Positions 1 to 6,558 of a DNA stretch of 9,383 nucleotides are shown piece after piece. The translations under genes were made by a program, and so were the position numbers. The DNA is from Clostridiales bacterium. Lineage in GTDB: Bacteria; Bacillota; Clostridia; Oscillospirales; Acutalibacteraceae. Position 1 is the first letter of the stretch. Each line of letters starts with the position of its first letter. The stretch is from the NCBI GenBank assembly GCA_019417145.1, contig DXVY01000047.1, forward strand, positions 1-9,383, written 5' to 3'. The notes under the pieces are model-generated. The model saw only the letters and a program-made list of their open reading frames with translations. It made no database searches and was not told the DNA's origin.

Positions 1-1414
1 CGGCTTCCAGTATCCCATCCCCACCTATTCTATCACAAGGGATTTCGACTGGTCGGACACTGAAAACAACCGCCTCCTGTTTGAAATGACGGCCAAATAC
101 GGCACGCCCTATTTCTCCAATTATATCAACAGCGATATGGAGCCCAGCGACGTGCGGAGCATGTGCTGCCGGCTGCGGCTGGATCTGCGGGAGCTGCGCA
201 AAAAGTCGGGCGGCTTCTTTGGCAGCGGGGAGAGCACCGGCTCTATCGGCGTGGTGACCATCAATCTGCCCCGTATCGCCTATTTGGCCAATGACCAGGA
301 GGATTTTTACCGGCGGCTGGATCACATGATGGATATCGCCGCCCGGTCTCTCAAGGTCAAGCGGGAGGTTGTGACCAAGCTGCTGGAGGAGGGGCTCTAT
401 CCCTATACCAAGCGGTATCTTGGCACCTTTGAAAACCATTTTTCCACCATCGGTCTGGTGGGCATGAACGAGGCGGGCCTGAACGCCAAGTGGCTGCGGG
501 CCGACCTTACCCATCCGGAAGTGCAAGACTTTGCCAAGCAGGTGCTGCGCCACATGAGAGAGCGGCTGGTACGGTACCAGGAGGAGTACGGCGACCTGTA
601 CAATCTGGAGGCCACGCCGGCTGAGTCCACCGCCTATCGGTTGGCCAAGCACGATGTGGAACAGTATCCGGATATCATTACGGCCACCGAGCAGGGCAAC
701 ACGCCCTATTATACCAACAGCTCCCATCTGCCGGTGGGTTATACAGAGGATATATTCGAGGCGCTCGCGGTGCAGGACGAACTCCAGACCCTCTATACCT
801 CCGGCACGGTCTTCCACGCCTTTTTGGGAGAAAAAATGCCGGATTGGAAGGCGGCCGCCTCTCTCATCCGCAAGATTGCCGAGAATTATCGGCTGCCCTA
901 TTATACCCTGTCTCCCACCTATTCCATCTGTAAGGATCACGGCTATTTAGCGGGCGAGCAATATGTCTGTCCCCACTGCGGCGGGACCACCGAGGTGTAC
1001 AGCCGGATCACCGGCTACTACCGTCCCGTGCAGAACTGGAACGCCGGCAAGACCCAGGAGTTCAAGGAGCGCAAGGTATACGATACCGTGCGGTATGGCG
1101 AGGTCCGTCGCCCTGCCGTCCATACCGGTGGCGTGGAAACGCCGCCGGCCGGGACCGCATCCGCGGCGCCGGCGGGCCATCGCGTTTTGCTCTTTACCAC
1201 CAAAACCTGTCCCAACTGTAGGATTGCGGATCGGATGCTGCAAAAGGCGGGACTTTCCTATGAGCGCATCGACGCTGAGGAACAGACCGAGTTGACCCAC
1301 GCCTACGGCGTCCGACAGGCGCCCTCGCTGGTGGTGGTCGACGGCGATACATTTGAAATGCATAGCAACGCCTCCAACATCAAAAAATATATAGAACAGC
1401 AAAGGGTCCAATGA
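1..1414 (+). CDS. nrdD: Anaerobic (class III) ribonucleoside-triphosphate reductase with fused C-terminal thioredoxin-like domain; 5' end outside window
   Basis: The frame is open from base 2 with no start. The ATG at 86 is internal, because recognisable NrdD sequence (YPIPTYSITRDFDWSDTENN) precedes it. NrdD reduces ribonucleotides to deoxyribonucleotides in the cytoplasm of anaerobes, using a glycyl radical installed by NrdG. Visible in order: a double cysteine in SMCCRL (Cys codons 164-169) at the expected catalytic thiyl-radical loop; core segments such as GLVGMNEAGLN; a metal-site-like C-x2-H...CPHC cluster (929-979); and the glycyl radical motif RITGY with the radical Gly at 1013-1015. 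After NrdD's usual end comes a Pro/Ala/Gly-rich linker (about 1109-1177). It is followed by a roughly 78-residue thioredoxin/glutaredoxin-fold domain with active site CPNC (1208-1219) and a QAPS segment carrying the expected cis-proline. The fusion and the trxB gene immediately downstream suggest reduction by a thioredoxin route rather than formate; that is inference. No nrdG is visible in the window. Confidence 0.95.
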   Translation, partial: GFQYPIPTYSITRDFDWSDTENNRLLFEMTAKYGTPYFSNYINSDMEPSDVRSMCCRLRLDLRELRKKSGGFFGSGESTGSIGVVTINLPRIAYLANDQEDFYRRLDHMMDIAARSLKVKREVVTKLLEEGLYPYTKRYLGTFENHFSTIGLVGMNEAGLNAKWLRADLTHPEVQDFAKQVLRHMRERLVRYQEEYGDLYNLEATPAESTAYRLAKHDVEQYPDIITATEQGNTPYYTNSSHLPVGYTEDIFEALAVQDELQTLYTSGTVFHAFLGEKMPDWKAAASLIRKIAENYRLPYYTLSPTYSICKDHGYLAGEQYVCPHCGGTTEVYSRITGYYRPVQNWNAGKTQEFKERKVYDTVRYGEVRRPAVHTGGVETPPAGTASAAPAGHRVLLFTTKTCPNCRIADRMLQKAGLSYERIDAEEQTELTHAYGVRQAPSLVVVDGDTFEMHSNASNIKKYIEQQRVQ

Positions 1415-1433
1415 TAGGAAAGAGGCGAATGGT

Positions 1434-2342
1434 ATGTATGATATCCTTATAATCGGCGGAGGAGCGGCCGGCTTAACGGCCGCTCTTTATAGTCTGCGCG
1501 CAGGAAAGCGGGTGTTGGTTCTGGAGGCGGAGACCTTTGGCGGCCAGATCACCGCTTCCCCCTGCGTGGAGAATTATCCCGGCCTGCCGCAGGTCAGCGG
1601 CGCCGCCTTTGCGGACGCGCTGCTGGAGCAGGTTTTGCAGCTGGGCGGCCAGGTGGAGCTGGAAAGGGTGACCGAAATTCGGACCGAGGGGGACCATAAA
1701 AGGATCCTGACCGAGGACGGGGAATATCTGGCGCAGTGCGTCATACTGGCCACCGGCGTCCGCCATCGAAAGCTGGGGCTGGAACGGGAGGACGAGTTAT
1801 TGGGTCGCGGCCTGTCCTACTGCGCGATCTGCGACGGCGCCTTCTTTAAGGGCAAGGAGACGGCGGTGGTGGGAGGCGGCAGCGCCGCCCTGCAATCGGC
1901 GTTATTGCTGGCGGGGATTTGCGGCAGGGTGTATCTCATCCATCGACGGGACGCCTTCCGGGGCGAGGCCGCCCTGGTCCGGCAGGTGGAAAAGACGGAC
2001 AATATCGTCTGCCTTATGGAGCGGCGGATAATGGGGCTCTTAGGAGAGCAGACGCTGTCCGGCCTGCGGTTGCAGAGCACGCGGGATGAAAAAGAGGAAA
2101 CGCTGTCTATAGACGGGCTGTTTGTGTCCATCGGCCAGGAGCCCTCCAATCAGCTGTTTGCCTCGGTTGTAAAGCTGGATAAAGACGGCTATATTCTGGC
2201 CGGAGAAGACTGCCGCACATCGGATCCCGTCATTTTTGCCGCGGGCGACTGCCGCGCCAAGGAGATCCGGCAGCTGACCACCGCCGCCGCCGACGGTTCG
2301 GTGGCGGCGCTGGCCGCCTGTGGGACATTGGAGTGTCTGTGA
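1434..2342 (+). CDS. trxB: Thioredoxin reductase, NADPH-dependent FAD enzyme
   Basis: This 302-residue protein has the usual length of low-molecular-weight TrxB. The N-terminal FAD motif GGGAAG is at residues 8-13. The redox-active disulfide motif CAICD (C130, C133) is in its standard place, between the two halves of the NAD-binding insert. The NADPH-binding motif GGGSAA is at 147-152, followed by HRRDAFR at 170-176, whose arginines are the usual NADPH 2'-phosphate ligands. This argues for NADPH rather than a ferredoxin-dependent type. The FAD-closing motif FAAGDC is at 268-273. The start is set by AGGAAAGAGG (1416-1425) 8 nt before ATG 1434. The gene begins 19 bp after the nrdD stop with no promoter or terminator between them, so co-transcription is likely. 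Its probable substrate is the CPNC redoxin domain fused to NrdD; a free thioredoxin elsewhere in the genome cannot be excluded. The family is clear; the partner is inference. Confidence 0.95.
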   Translation: MYDILIIGGGAAGLTAALYSLRAGKRVLVLEAETFGGQITASPCVENYPGLPQVSGAAFADALLEQVLQLGGQVELERVTEIRTEGDHKRILTEDGEYLAQCVILATGVRHRKLGLEREDELLGRGLSYCAICDGAFFKGKETAVVGGGSAALQSALLLAGICGRVYLIHRRDAFRGEAALVRQVEKTDNIVCLMERRIMGLLGEQTLSGLRLQSTRDEKEETLSIDGLFVSIGQEPSNQLFASVVKLDKDGYILAGEDCRTSDPVIFAAGDCRAKEIRQLTTAAADGSVAALAACGTLECL

Positions 2343-2429
2343 CGCCTGTTGTGCAGACCCAAACGCGAGAAAAGAGGCCGCAGCCTATCCCAATGCCGCA
2401 GCGCCGCCCTTGCTTTCTCTGTGAAAAAT

Positions 2430-2458
2430 TTGACAAAGTTCGAAAAATGGGGTACAAT
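2430..2458 (+). promoter_or_regulatory. Sigma-A-type promoter for the smsCB unit
   Basis: A perfect -35 TTGACA (2430-2435) is separated by exactly 17 nt from a -10 TACAAT (2453-2458, 5 of 6 consensus bases). Transcription would start near 2465, leaving a leader of about 55 nt before the GTG start at 2521. A short inverted repeat, ACAA-TT-TTGT, overlaps the -10 box and could be an operator half-site, but it is too short to assign to a regulator. This separates smsCB from the nrdD-trxB unit upstream, although read-through is possible because no clear terminator follows trxB. Confidence 0.8.
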
Positions 2459-2520
2459 TTTGTGAGGAGCGGTAAGGGCTGCAACGGCGGCTTTTATATA
2501 GATAAGGAGGATTGTGACAC

Positions 2521-3240
2521 GTGCTGGAACTGAAAAATATTTCCTTTGGAGTCGAAGGAAATAAGGAAATACTGAAAAATGTCTCGCTGACCATTCCGGC
2601 CGACAGTTTTACGGTGATCACGGGCCCCAACGGCGGCGGGAAATCCACCCTTGCCAGGGTGATTGCCGGCATTGTGCGGCCCAGCGCAGGGGAAATATGG
2701 ATGGACGGCGAGAATATCACCCAATGGGATATCACGAAGCGCGCCAAAAACGGCATCAGCTTTGCCTTCCAGCAGCCGGTGCGCTTCAAGGGGCTGACCG
2801 TCCGGGACCTGCTGGAGTTGGCCTGCGGCCATAAGGCCCGGGAGGGCGAGTTGTGCGCCTTTCTGAGCGATGTGGGGCTCTGCGCCCGGGAGTATATCGG
2901 CCGGGAGGTCAACGATAGCCTGTCGGGCGGGGAGATCAAGCGGATCGAGATCGCTATGGCCATGGCCCGCCGTTCCAGGGTGACGGTTTTTGACGAACCG
3001 GAGGCCGGTATCGACCTGTGGAGCTTTACCAACTTAATCGAGGTCTTCAAGCGCCTGCGGCGGGAGGTAAAGGGGGCCGTGGTGGTGATTTCCCACCAGG
3101 AGCGCATCCTGGACATTGCAGATCATATCATTGTATTGGCAAACGGCATGATTCAAAAACAGGGGCCCCGGGACGAGATCTACCCCACCTTAATGAATAC
3201 CGGCGACGCCTGCGCCTTTTGTCCTAGGAAGGAGGCCTGA
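2521..3240 (+). CDS. smsC: SufC-like Fe-S assembly ATPase (SmsC)
   Basis: This soluble 239-residue ABC ATPase is the size of SufC. It has Walker A GPNGGGKST (residues 35-43), Q-loop FQQP (83-86), signature LSGGE (134-138), Walker B VTVFDEPEAGID (154-165) and switch histidine H192. The DEPEAGID variant of Walker B/D-loop and the adjacent SufB-like gene identify it as SufC-type rather than a transporter ATPase; no membrane protein gene accompanies it. SufC homologues bind the SufB/D scaffold and use ATP to drive Fe-S cluster assembly in the cytoplasm. The start is GTG, preceded by AAGGAGG (2504-2510) at 10 nt spacing; no better in-frame start lies closer. An unusual feature is a C-terminal CxxC (C231, C234, in DACAFCP) of unknown role. 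The gene overlaps the ribosome binding site of the next gene, so translation is probably coupled. Confidence 0.9.
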   Translation: MLELKNISFGVEGNKEILKNVSLTIPADSFTVITGPNGGGKSTLARVIAGIVRPSAGEIWMDGENITQWDITKRAKNGISFAFQQPVRFKGLTVRDLLELACGHKAREGELCAFLSDVGLCAREYIGREVNDSLSGGEIKRIEIAMAMARRSRVTVFDEPEAGIDLWSFTNLIEVFKRLRREVKGAVVVISHQERILDIADHIIVLANGMIQKQGPRDEIYPTLMNTGDACAFCPRKEA

Positions 3241-3242
3241 GC

Positions 3243-4160
3243 ATGAACGATGTTACCACAAAGCTTCTAGCGCTTATTTCCAGTCCCTACGAAAAGCTGA
3301 AGGGAGCCTTTAATATCCGGGAGGACGGCGATTGCGCCGGACGGCAATCCACTGAAAATATTGAAATCGTCTCTAAAACCGATAAGCCCGGCATTGATAT
3401 CCGCATCCGGCCGGGCACCAAGGGGGAGAACGTCTATATTCCCGCCTGTGTGACCCACAGTGATGTAAACGATTTGGTCTACAACGATTTCTACGTAGGC
3501 GAAGACGCCGACGTGACCATTGTGGCCGGCTGCGGCGTGCACAACGACGGGGAAGGGGAGGCCAGGCATAACGGCATCCACCGTTTCTTTTTGGGAAAAA
3601 ACAGCAGGGTCCGTTATGTGGAGAAGCACATCGGCGTGGGAGAGGGAACCGGCCAACGGGTAATCGATCCTGTGACCGACGCCTATTTGGAAGAAGGCAG
3701 CTACATGGAGATGGATACCACGCAGATCAAGGGCGTGGACTCCACCCTGCGCACGACCAACGCAATCCTTAAAAAGGATGCCCGGCTGGTGATCCGGGAA
3801 AAACTGATGACCCATGGGCAGCAACGGGCGGAAAGCGATTTTAAGGTCACGTTGGAGGGGGACAACAGCGGCGTGGACCTGATTTCCCGCTCGGTGGCCA
3901 GGGGGCAATCCAAGCAGTTGTTTCGCTCCCGGATCATAGGAAACGCGCCCTGTACCGGGCATTCGGCCTGTGACGCCATTATTATGGACAAGGGCGAGGT
4001 AAGCGCCATTCCGGAGCTGACCGCCGGGCACGTGGACGCCGCATTGATCCATGAGGCCGCTATCGGCAAGATAGCCGGCGAACAGCTTACCAAGCTCATG
4101 TCCCTTGGGCTGACGGCTGAGGAGGCGGAGGCCAAGATCATCGAGGGCTTTTTGCGTTAA
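3243..4160 (+). CDS. smsB: Short SufB/SufD-like Fe-S cluster scaffold (SmsB)
   Basis: At 305 residues it is much shorter than typical SufB (about 470) or SufD (about 420), and it retains the beta-helix core and the C-terminal region. The C-terminal block around APCTGHSACDAI (C237, C243) and LIHEAAIGKI (H270, E271) corresponds to the part of SufB where the cluster-assembly Cys and Glu and the SufC-binding helices lie. GCGVHNDGEG near residue 97 is another distinctive cysteine-bearing segment. It starts at ATG 3243, 2 bp after the smsC stop, with AGGAAGGAGG (3226-3235) lying inside smsC. The pair without SufS, SufU or SufD matches the minimal SUF-like system SmsCB described in anaerobic archaea and bacteria. 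The role is building or delivering Fe-S clusters; a sulfur donor is not encoded here. SufB-versus-SufD labels are ambiguous for such short proteins. Confidence 0.88.
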   Translation: MNDVTTKLLALISSPYEKLKGAFNIREDGDCAGRQSTENIEIVSKTDKPGIDIRIRPGTKGENVYIPACVTHSDVNDLVYNDFYVGEDADVTIVAGCGVHNDGEGEARHNGIHRFFLGKNSRVRYVEKHIGVGEGTGQRVIDPVTDAYLEEGSYMEMDTTQIKGVDSTLRTTNAILKKDARLVIREKLMTHGQQRAESDFKVTLEGDNSGVDLISRSVARGQSKQLFRSRIIGNAPCTGHSACDAIIMDKGEVSAIPELTAGHVDAALIHEAAIGKIAGEQLTKLMSLGLTAEEAEAKIIEGFLR

Positions 4161-4163
4161 CGG

Positions 4164-4208
4164 GGAATGGGCGCATCGGGGCGTATAGCTATCCCGCCGG
4201 CCCATTCC
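4164..4208 (+). terminator. Hairpin between smsB and carD, possible weak terminator
   Basis: A perfect 9-bp inverted repeat, GGAATGGGC (4164-4172) with GCCCATTCC (4200-4208), begins 3 nt after the smsB stop. Its 27-nt loop contains further complementarity (CGGG with CCCG around an ATAGCTAT palindrome), so an extended stem is possible. No T-run follows, so it may act as a 3' end stabiliser or an inefficient terminator rather than a classic intrinsic terminator. Confidence 0.45.
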
Positions 4209-4328
4209 ACCACGTAAAGGCATGAAAATTATGCGGGTGAAACAATCGGTGTATACGGCATTTTTTGCGTAGGTCCCAGGCAAAGCGTCCCGTTTCCGGC
4301 GGCTTTGTCTTCGAAAAGCGAGGTTACT

Positions 4329-4862
4329 ATGTTTAAGGTTGGCGATACGGTCATGTATGTGGGGTCGGGTGTTTGCCAGATTGCGGATATCCGGCCGGAA
4401 ACCTTCAGCGGCAGGCAGATCAATTATTACGTGCTGCGGCCGGTGGACAGCGAGAACGCTACTTATTATTGTCCGGTGGAATCCAACAAGATAAAGATGC
4501 GGCCGCTTTTGACCCGGGATGAGATCCTGGAGTTGATCCAACATCTGCCGGAAGCAGAGACGGATTGGATTGAAAATGACCAGCTTCGTAAGATAGAATA
4601 CGGAAAGGTTCTAAAGGACGGAGAGCCCGGGGCCTTGATGCGGATGATTCGCGCCCTCTATCTTGATAAGGAGCAAAAGCGACAAATGGGCAGAAAGTTT
4701 CATGTGGCCGATGAAAAGGTGATGCGGGAGGCGGAGCGGATGCTGCATGGCGAACTCGCCTATGTGCTGCATCTGAACCCGGACCAGGTGGTTTCCTTCA
4801 TTGCCAGAGAGTTGCAAAAAGCGGGGCCTGCTTGCATTTCAGGTCCTGACCGCGATAAATAG
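4329..4862 (+). CDS. CarD/CdnL-family transcriptional regulator (RNA polymerase-binding)
   Basis: The protein has 177 residues. The N-terminal CarD/TRCF RNA polymerase-interacting domain (about residues 1-60) is recognisable from FKVGDTVMYVGSGVCQI and the following YYVL and YYCPV strands. The C-terminal helical domain has the family's aromatic and charged pattern (ETDWIENDQLRK near 77-88, then an EAERML...ELAYVL helix near 134-147). Family members bind the RNA polymerase beta subunit and stabilise open promoter complexes, often at rRNA promoters. The start at ATG 4329 is preferred because GAGG (4320-4323) lies 5 nt upstream and the conserved domain begins there. A TTG at 4305 in the same frame would add eight residues without a good ribosome binding site. 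No convincing promoter was found in 4209-4328. The gene ends just before a strong terminator. Confidence 0.9.
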   Translation: MFKVGDTVMYVGSGVCQIADIRPETFSGRQINYYVLRPVDSENATYYCPVESNKIKMRPLLTRDEILELIQHLPEAETDWIENDQLRKIEYGKVLKDGEPGALMRMIRALYLDKEQKRQMGRKFHVADEKVMREAERMLHGELAYVLHLNPDQVVSFIARELQKAGPACISGPDRDK

Positions 4863-4868
4863 AGTTTA

Positions 4869-4904
4869 AAAAGCGCGATGCCGGTAAATTGGCATCGCGC
4901 TTTT
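4869..4904. terminator. Strong bidirectional intrinsic terminator between convergent genes
   Basis: AAAAGCGCGATGCC (4869-4882) pairs perfectly over 14 bp with GGCATCGCGCTTTT (4891-4904) across an 8-nt loop. The flanking A-run on one side and T-run on the other give a U-tract in both directions. It lies 6 nt past the carD stop and 13 nt from the stop of the flavodoxin gene on the opposite strand, so it can end both convergent transcripts. Confidence 0.92.
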
Positions 4905-4917
4905 CTGAACGCTGCGC

Positions 4918-5460
4918 TTATGTCCTTTCGTTCCGTATCTCTTCAATCATCGGCTCCAGTGCGCTGAAATCCGTAAAATCCACCTGTTTGCCGTAGGTTT
5001 CCATGAGCGCCTGGTTTTCCGCCGTCTGCTTTTCCACCGGCGTTCTGCGCAGGGAGTGATAGAGAAGCGCCATTGCCGACCGATGACCAAAGCTGAGTTT
5101 TTGGTAGTCGATTCCACCCCGCAGATGGAAAATTTTCGCCCGATTGAGCAGCTCGGCGGGCAGTTGCCTTTGCAGGGAGGCGCGAATGTTTTCTTGGGTT
5201 TCCATCTCTTGGGGGTCGGACAACCCCACGGTTGCAAGGATCAGCTTCTGCTCGTCCCTAAGGGAAAGGCCCCGCAGGGTTTTGGTCAGTCCCAGGACCC
5301 CGCCGGCATACAGGCCGCCCAGATAGACGATGGTTTTCATATCAAAAAAATGCGGCGCTTGCTTATAGCTGAAGGCGGGAACACCGGTTAGTTCAGACAG
5401 TTTTTCCGCATACCGGCGGGTGCTGCCATATCTACTGCCGTAAAGGATGATCTGTTCCAT
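4918..5460 (-). CDS. Flavodoxin-domain protein
   Basis: This 180-residue protein opens with a flavodoxin FMN phosphate-binding loop, LYGSRYGSTRRYAEKL (residues 6-21). A hydrophobic strand and glycine-rich turn follow, VYLGGLYAGGVLGLTKTLRG (45-64), as in flavodoxins that bind FMN by a second loop near residue 50. The segment HLRGGIDYQKL (112-122) is characteristic of a clostridial flavodoxin-domain family distantly related to HemG. It is probably a small cytoplasmic electron carrier or FMN oxidoreductase; the substrate cannot be told. The start is ATG at 5460, with GGGAGG (5469-5474 on the complement) at 8 nt. The frame runs open to an upstream ATG at 5517, but that extension lacks a ribosome binding site and family similarity. 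It lies 225 bp downstream of the kinase gene on the same strand; no clear promoter of its own was found. Confidence 0.85.
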   Translation of the reverse strand: MEQIILYGSRYGSTRRYAEKLSELTGVPAFSYKQAPHFFDMKTIVYLGGLYAGGVLGLTKTLRGLSLRDEQKLILATVGLSDPQEMETQENIRASLQRQLPAELLNRAKIFHLRGGIDYQKLSFGHRSAMALLYHSLRRTPVEKQTAENQALMETYGKQVDFTDFSALEPMIEEIRNERT

Positions 5461-5685
5461 AATCGTGACCTCCCTTGTTATGTGTGTTTTGCGCTTCCAG
5501 CATTGGCTCTCGGCCAAAGGGCCGCCTATGTTTTATGTGGCAACGAAATAGGGCCTTCTCCAGCGTTAGCCGCGCGCGAGACGGGCCCCATGCAAAAAAG
5601 CAAAAGAGACGGCCGGAGAAAGCGACGGGGCCGCGGCCTCGAGACGGGAAAACGTCGCCAAGCGTTCAAGAGGGAAGGTCTCCGG

Positions 5686-6264
5686 TCACAAAATCATGTC
5701 GCAGCGCTCCATGACGCGGGTCTCCAGAAAATAGCGACGCTCCATGGGGATCCATTCTTCAAAAAAGCGGCGTTGTATCTCGCCGCTGTTTCTGCGCAGG
5801 ATCCTTTGACGCTGAACGGAGGGATCGATTTGTAAAAACACAGAGAGATCATAGGCGGAGGCCAGGCGGGGATGCATGCTGTAAACGCCCTCGATAATGA
5901 ACAGCCGCCGCCGGTCCACCGTCACGGGAGCGCCCAGCGACCGGGTCCCGCAGTCATAGGGGCGATAGGAGAAACTTTCCCCTGCCAGCAGGGGAGAGAG
6001 AACCTGTGCCTGGAAACGTTCATAATCGATATTTCCGCCGATTTCCGCCAGCCTTTGGGGTGTTCTTTGCTCTGGGCGAAGATAAAAATCATCCATATGC
6101 ACAAGGCCGCAATCGTATCGCCCTTTAAGCTCTTCCGCCAGAGTGGTCTTTCCGGCGGCGCAGGGCCCTTCCAGCGCGACCAGGACGAGGGGCTTTGCGT
6201 GCATCAGCTCGTCGATCTTTTTACAGATTGTATCCAGGTTCCGCTGCATTGTCTCGTCTTTCAT
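5686..6264 (-). CDS. Uridine kinase-like P-loop kinase
   Basis: This 192-residue protein has Walker A GPCAAGKTT (residues 33-41), the strand and acidic pair HMDDFY (56-61) typical of the uridine kinase/phosphoribulokinase fold, and the strand IIEGVYS (123-129) used for base or acceptor contact. A C-terminal helical lid (QRQRILRRNS...EEWIPMERRYF) carries the arginines expected for ATP phosphate binding. It probably phosphorylates uridine/cytidine or a similar small alcohol in the cytoplasm. It is shorter and more divergent than Udk of E. coli, so the exact substrate is uncertain. The start was chosen at ATG 6264, where GGAGGT (6273-6278) sits 8 nt upstream. A GTG at 6270 is in frame but only 2 nt from that site. 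A near-consensus promoter lies upstream. Confidence 0.85.
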   Translation of the reverse strand: MKDETMQRNLDTICKKIDELMHAKPLVLVALEGPCAAGKTTLAEELKGRYDCGLVHMDDFYLRPEQRTPQRLAEIGGNIDYERFQAQVLSPLLAGESFSYRPYDCGTRSLGAPVTVDRRRLFIIEGVYSMHPRLASAYDLSVFLQIDPSVQRQRILRRNSGEIQRRFFEEWIPMERRYFLETRVMERCDMIL

Positions 6265-6272
6265 CCTCACTT

Positions 6273-6278
6273 ACCTCC
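6273..6278 (-). promoter_or_regulatory. Ribosome binding site that decides the kinase start
   Basis: GGAGGT on the - strand is 8 nt from ATG 6264 but only 2 nt from the in-frame GTG 6270 and 23 nt from ATG 6249. The spacing favours 6264 as the translation start. Confidence 0.7.
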
Positions 6279-6323
6279 GCGGCCGATTCTCCGCCCTCTG
6301 TGCGGGGTCGGATACCGTATATG

Positions 6324-6353
6324 ATTATATAGCAGGGCGACGGATTTTGTCAA
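6324..6353 (-). promoter_or_regulatory. Sigma-A-type promoter for the uridine kinase-like gene
   Basis: On the - strand a perfect -35 TTGACA (6353-6348) and a perfect -10 TATAAT (6329-6324) are separated by 18 nt. Transcription would start near 6317, giving a leader of about 53 nt before ATG 6264. It lies just downstream of the terminator that ends the ogt transcript, so the kinase is probably expressed independently. Confidence 0.85.
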
Positions 6354-6402
6354 ACCGTTCTGCCGGATACGCAAAACGCCCTTTTAGGGGGATATGTATA
6401 TA

Positions 6403-6443
6403 GAAAAAGACCGGGGATCGCCTGCTTATACAGCGGTCCCCGG
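6403..6443 (-). terminator. Intrinsic terminator after ogt
   Basis: The 11-bp inverted repeat 6411-6421/6433-6443 (CCGGGGATCGC with GCGGTCCCCGG, one G-T wobble) has an 11-nt loop. Read on the - strand it is followed by TCTTTTTCTATAT, a good U-tract. It lies about 115 nt beyond the ogt stop codon. The other side is also T-rich (TTTCGTTTTCC), so weak activity on the + strand is possible, but no + strand gene ends nearby. Confidence 0.85.
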
Positions 6444-6558
6444 CGTTTCGTTTTCCATTTTTCCCATGGCGGCTTTGGTCTTCTTGTGGCAAATACGCTT
6501 CGAACGCATGCAGCGTTTTCCTGTCGCCGTTTTTATATGCGCTTCCTATCCAGACGGA

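Noticed and set aside
2385..3116. 243-codon - strand open frame over smsC
   Set aside because: Ser/Arg-rich shadow of the SufC-like ATPase, with no domain and no ribosome binding site.
4222..4272. 16-codon + strand open frame (starts MKIMRVKQSV) before carD
   Set aside because: AAAGG lies only 1 nt before the ATG, too close for initiation, and there is no sign of a leader peptide or attenuator hairpin in frame with it.
3267..4544. Long - strand open frame (425 codons) antisense to smsB and carD
   Set aside because: No ribosome binding site before its ATG, no recognisable family, and it is fully antisense to two well-supported genes. Its openness reflects GC-rich third codon positions.
5504..5526. 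Short inverted repeats (TTGGC/GCCAA, GGCC/GGCC) upstream of the flavodoxin gene
   Set aside because: Stems of 4-5 bp are expected by chance in GC-rich DNA, and no T-run or operator-like symmetry accompanies them.
5475..5835. Two overlapping + strand open frames between the flavodoxin and kinase genes
   Set aside because: Arg/Lys-rich and low complexity, without a ribosome binding site; one runs antisense into the kinase gene. The stretch 5461-5685 appears non-coding.
6428..6511. 27-codon basic - strand open frame (starts MRSKRICHKK) after ogt
   Set aside because: Very short, only a weak AGGA upstream, and its stop lies inside the terminator hairpin. Probably chance.
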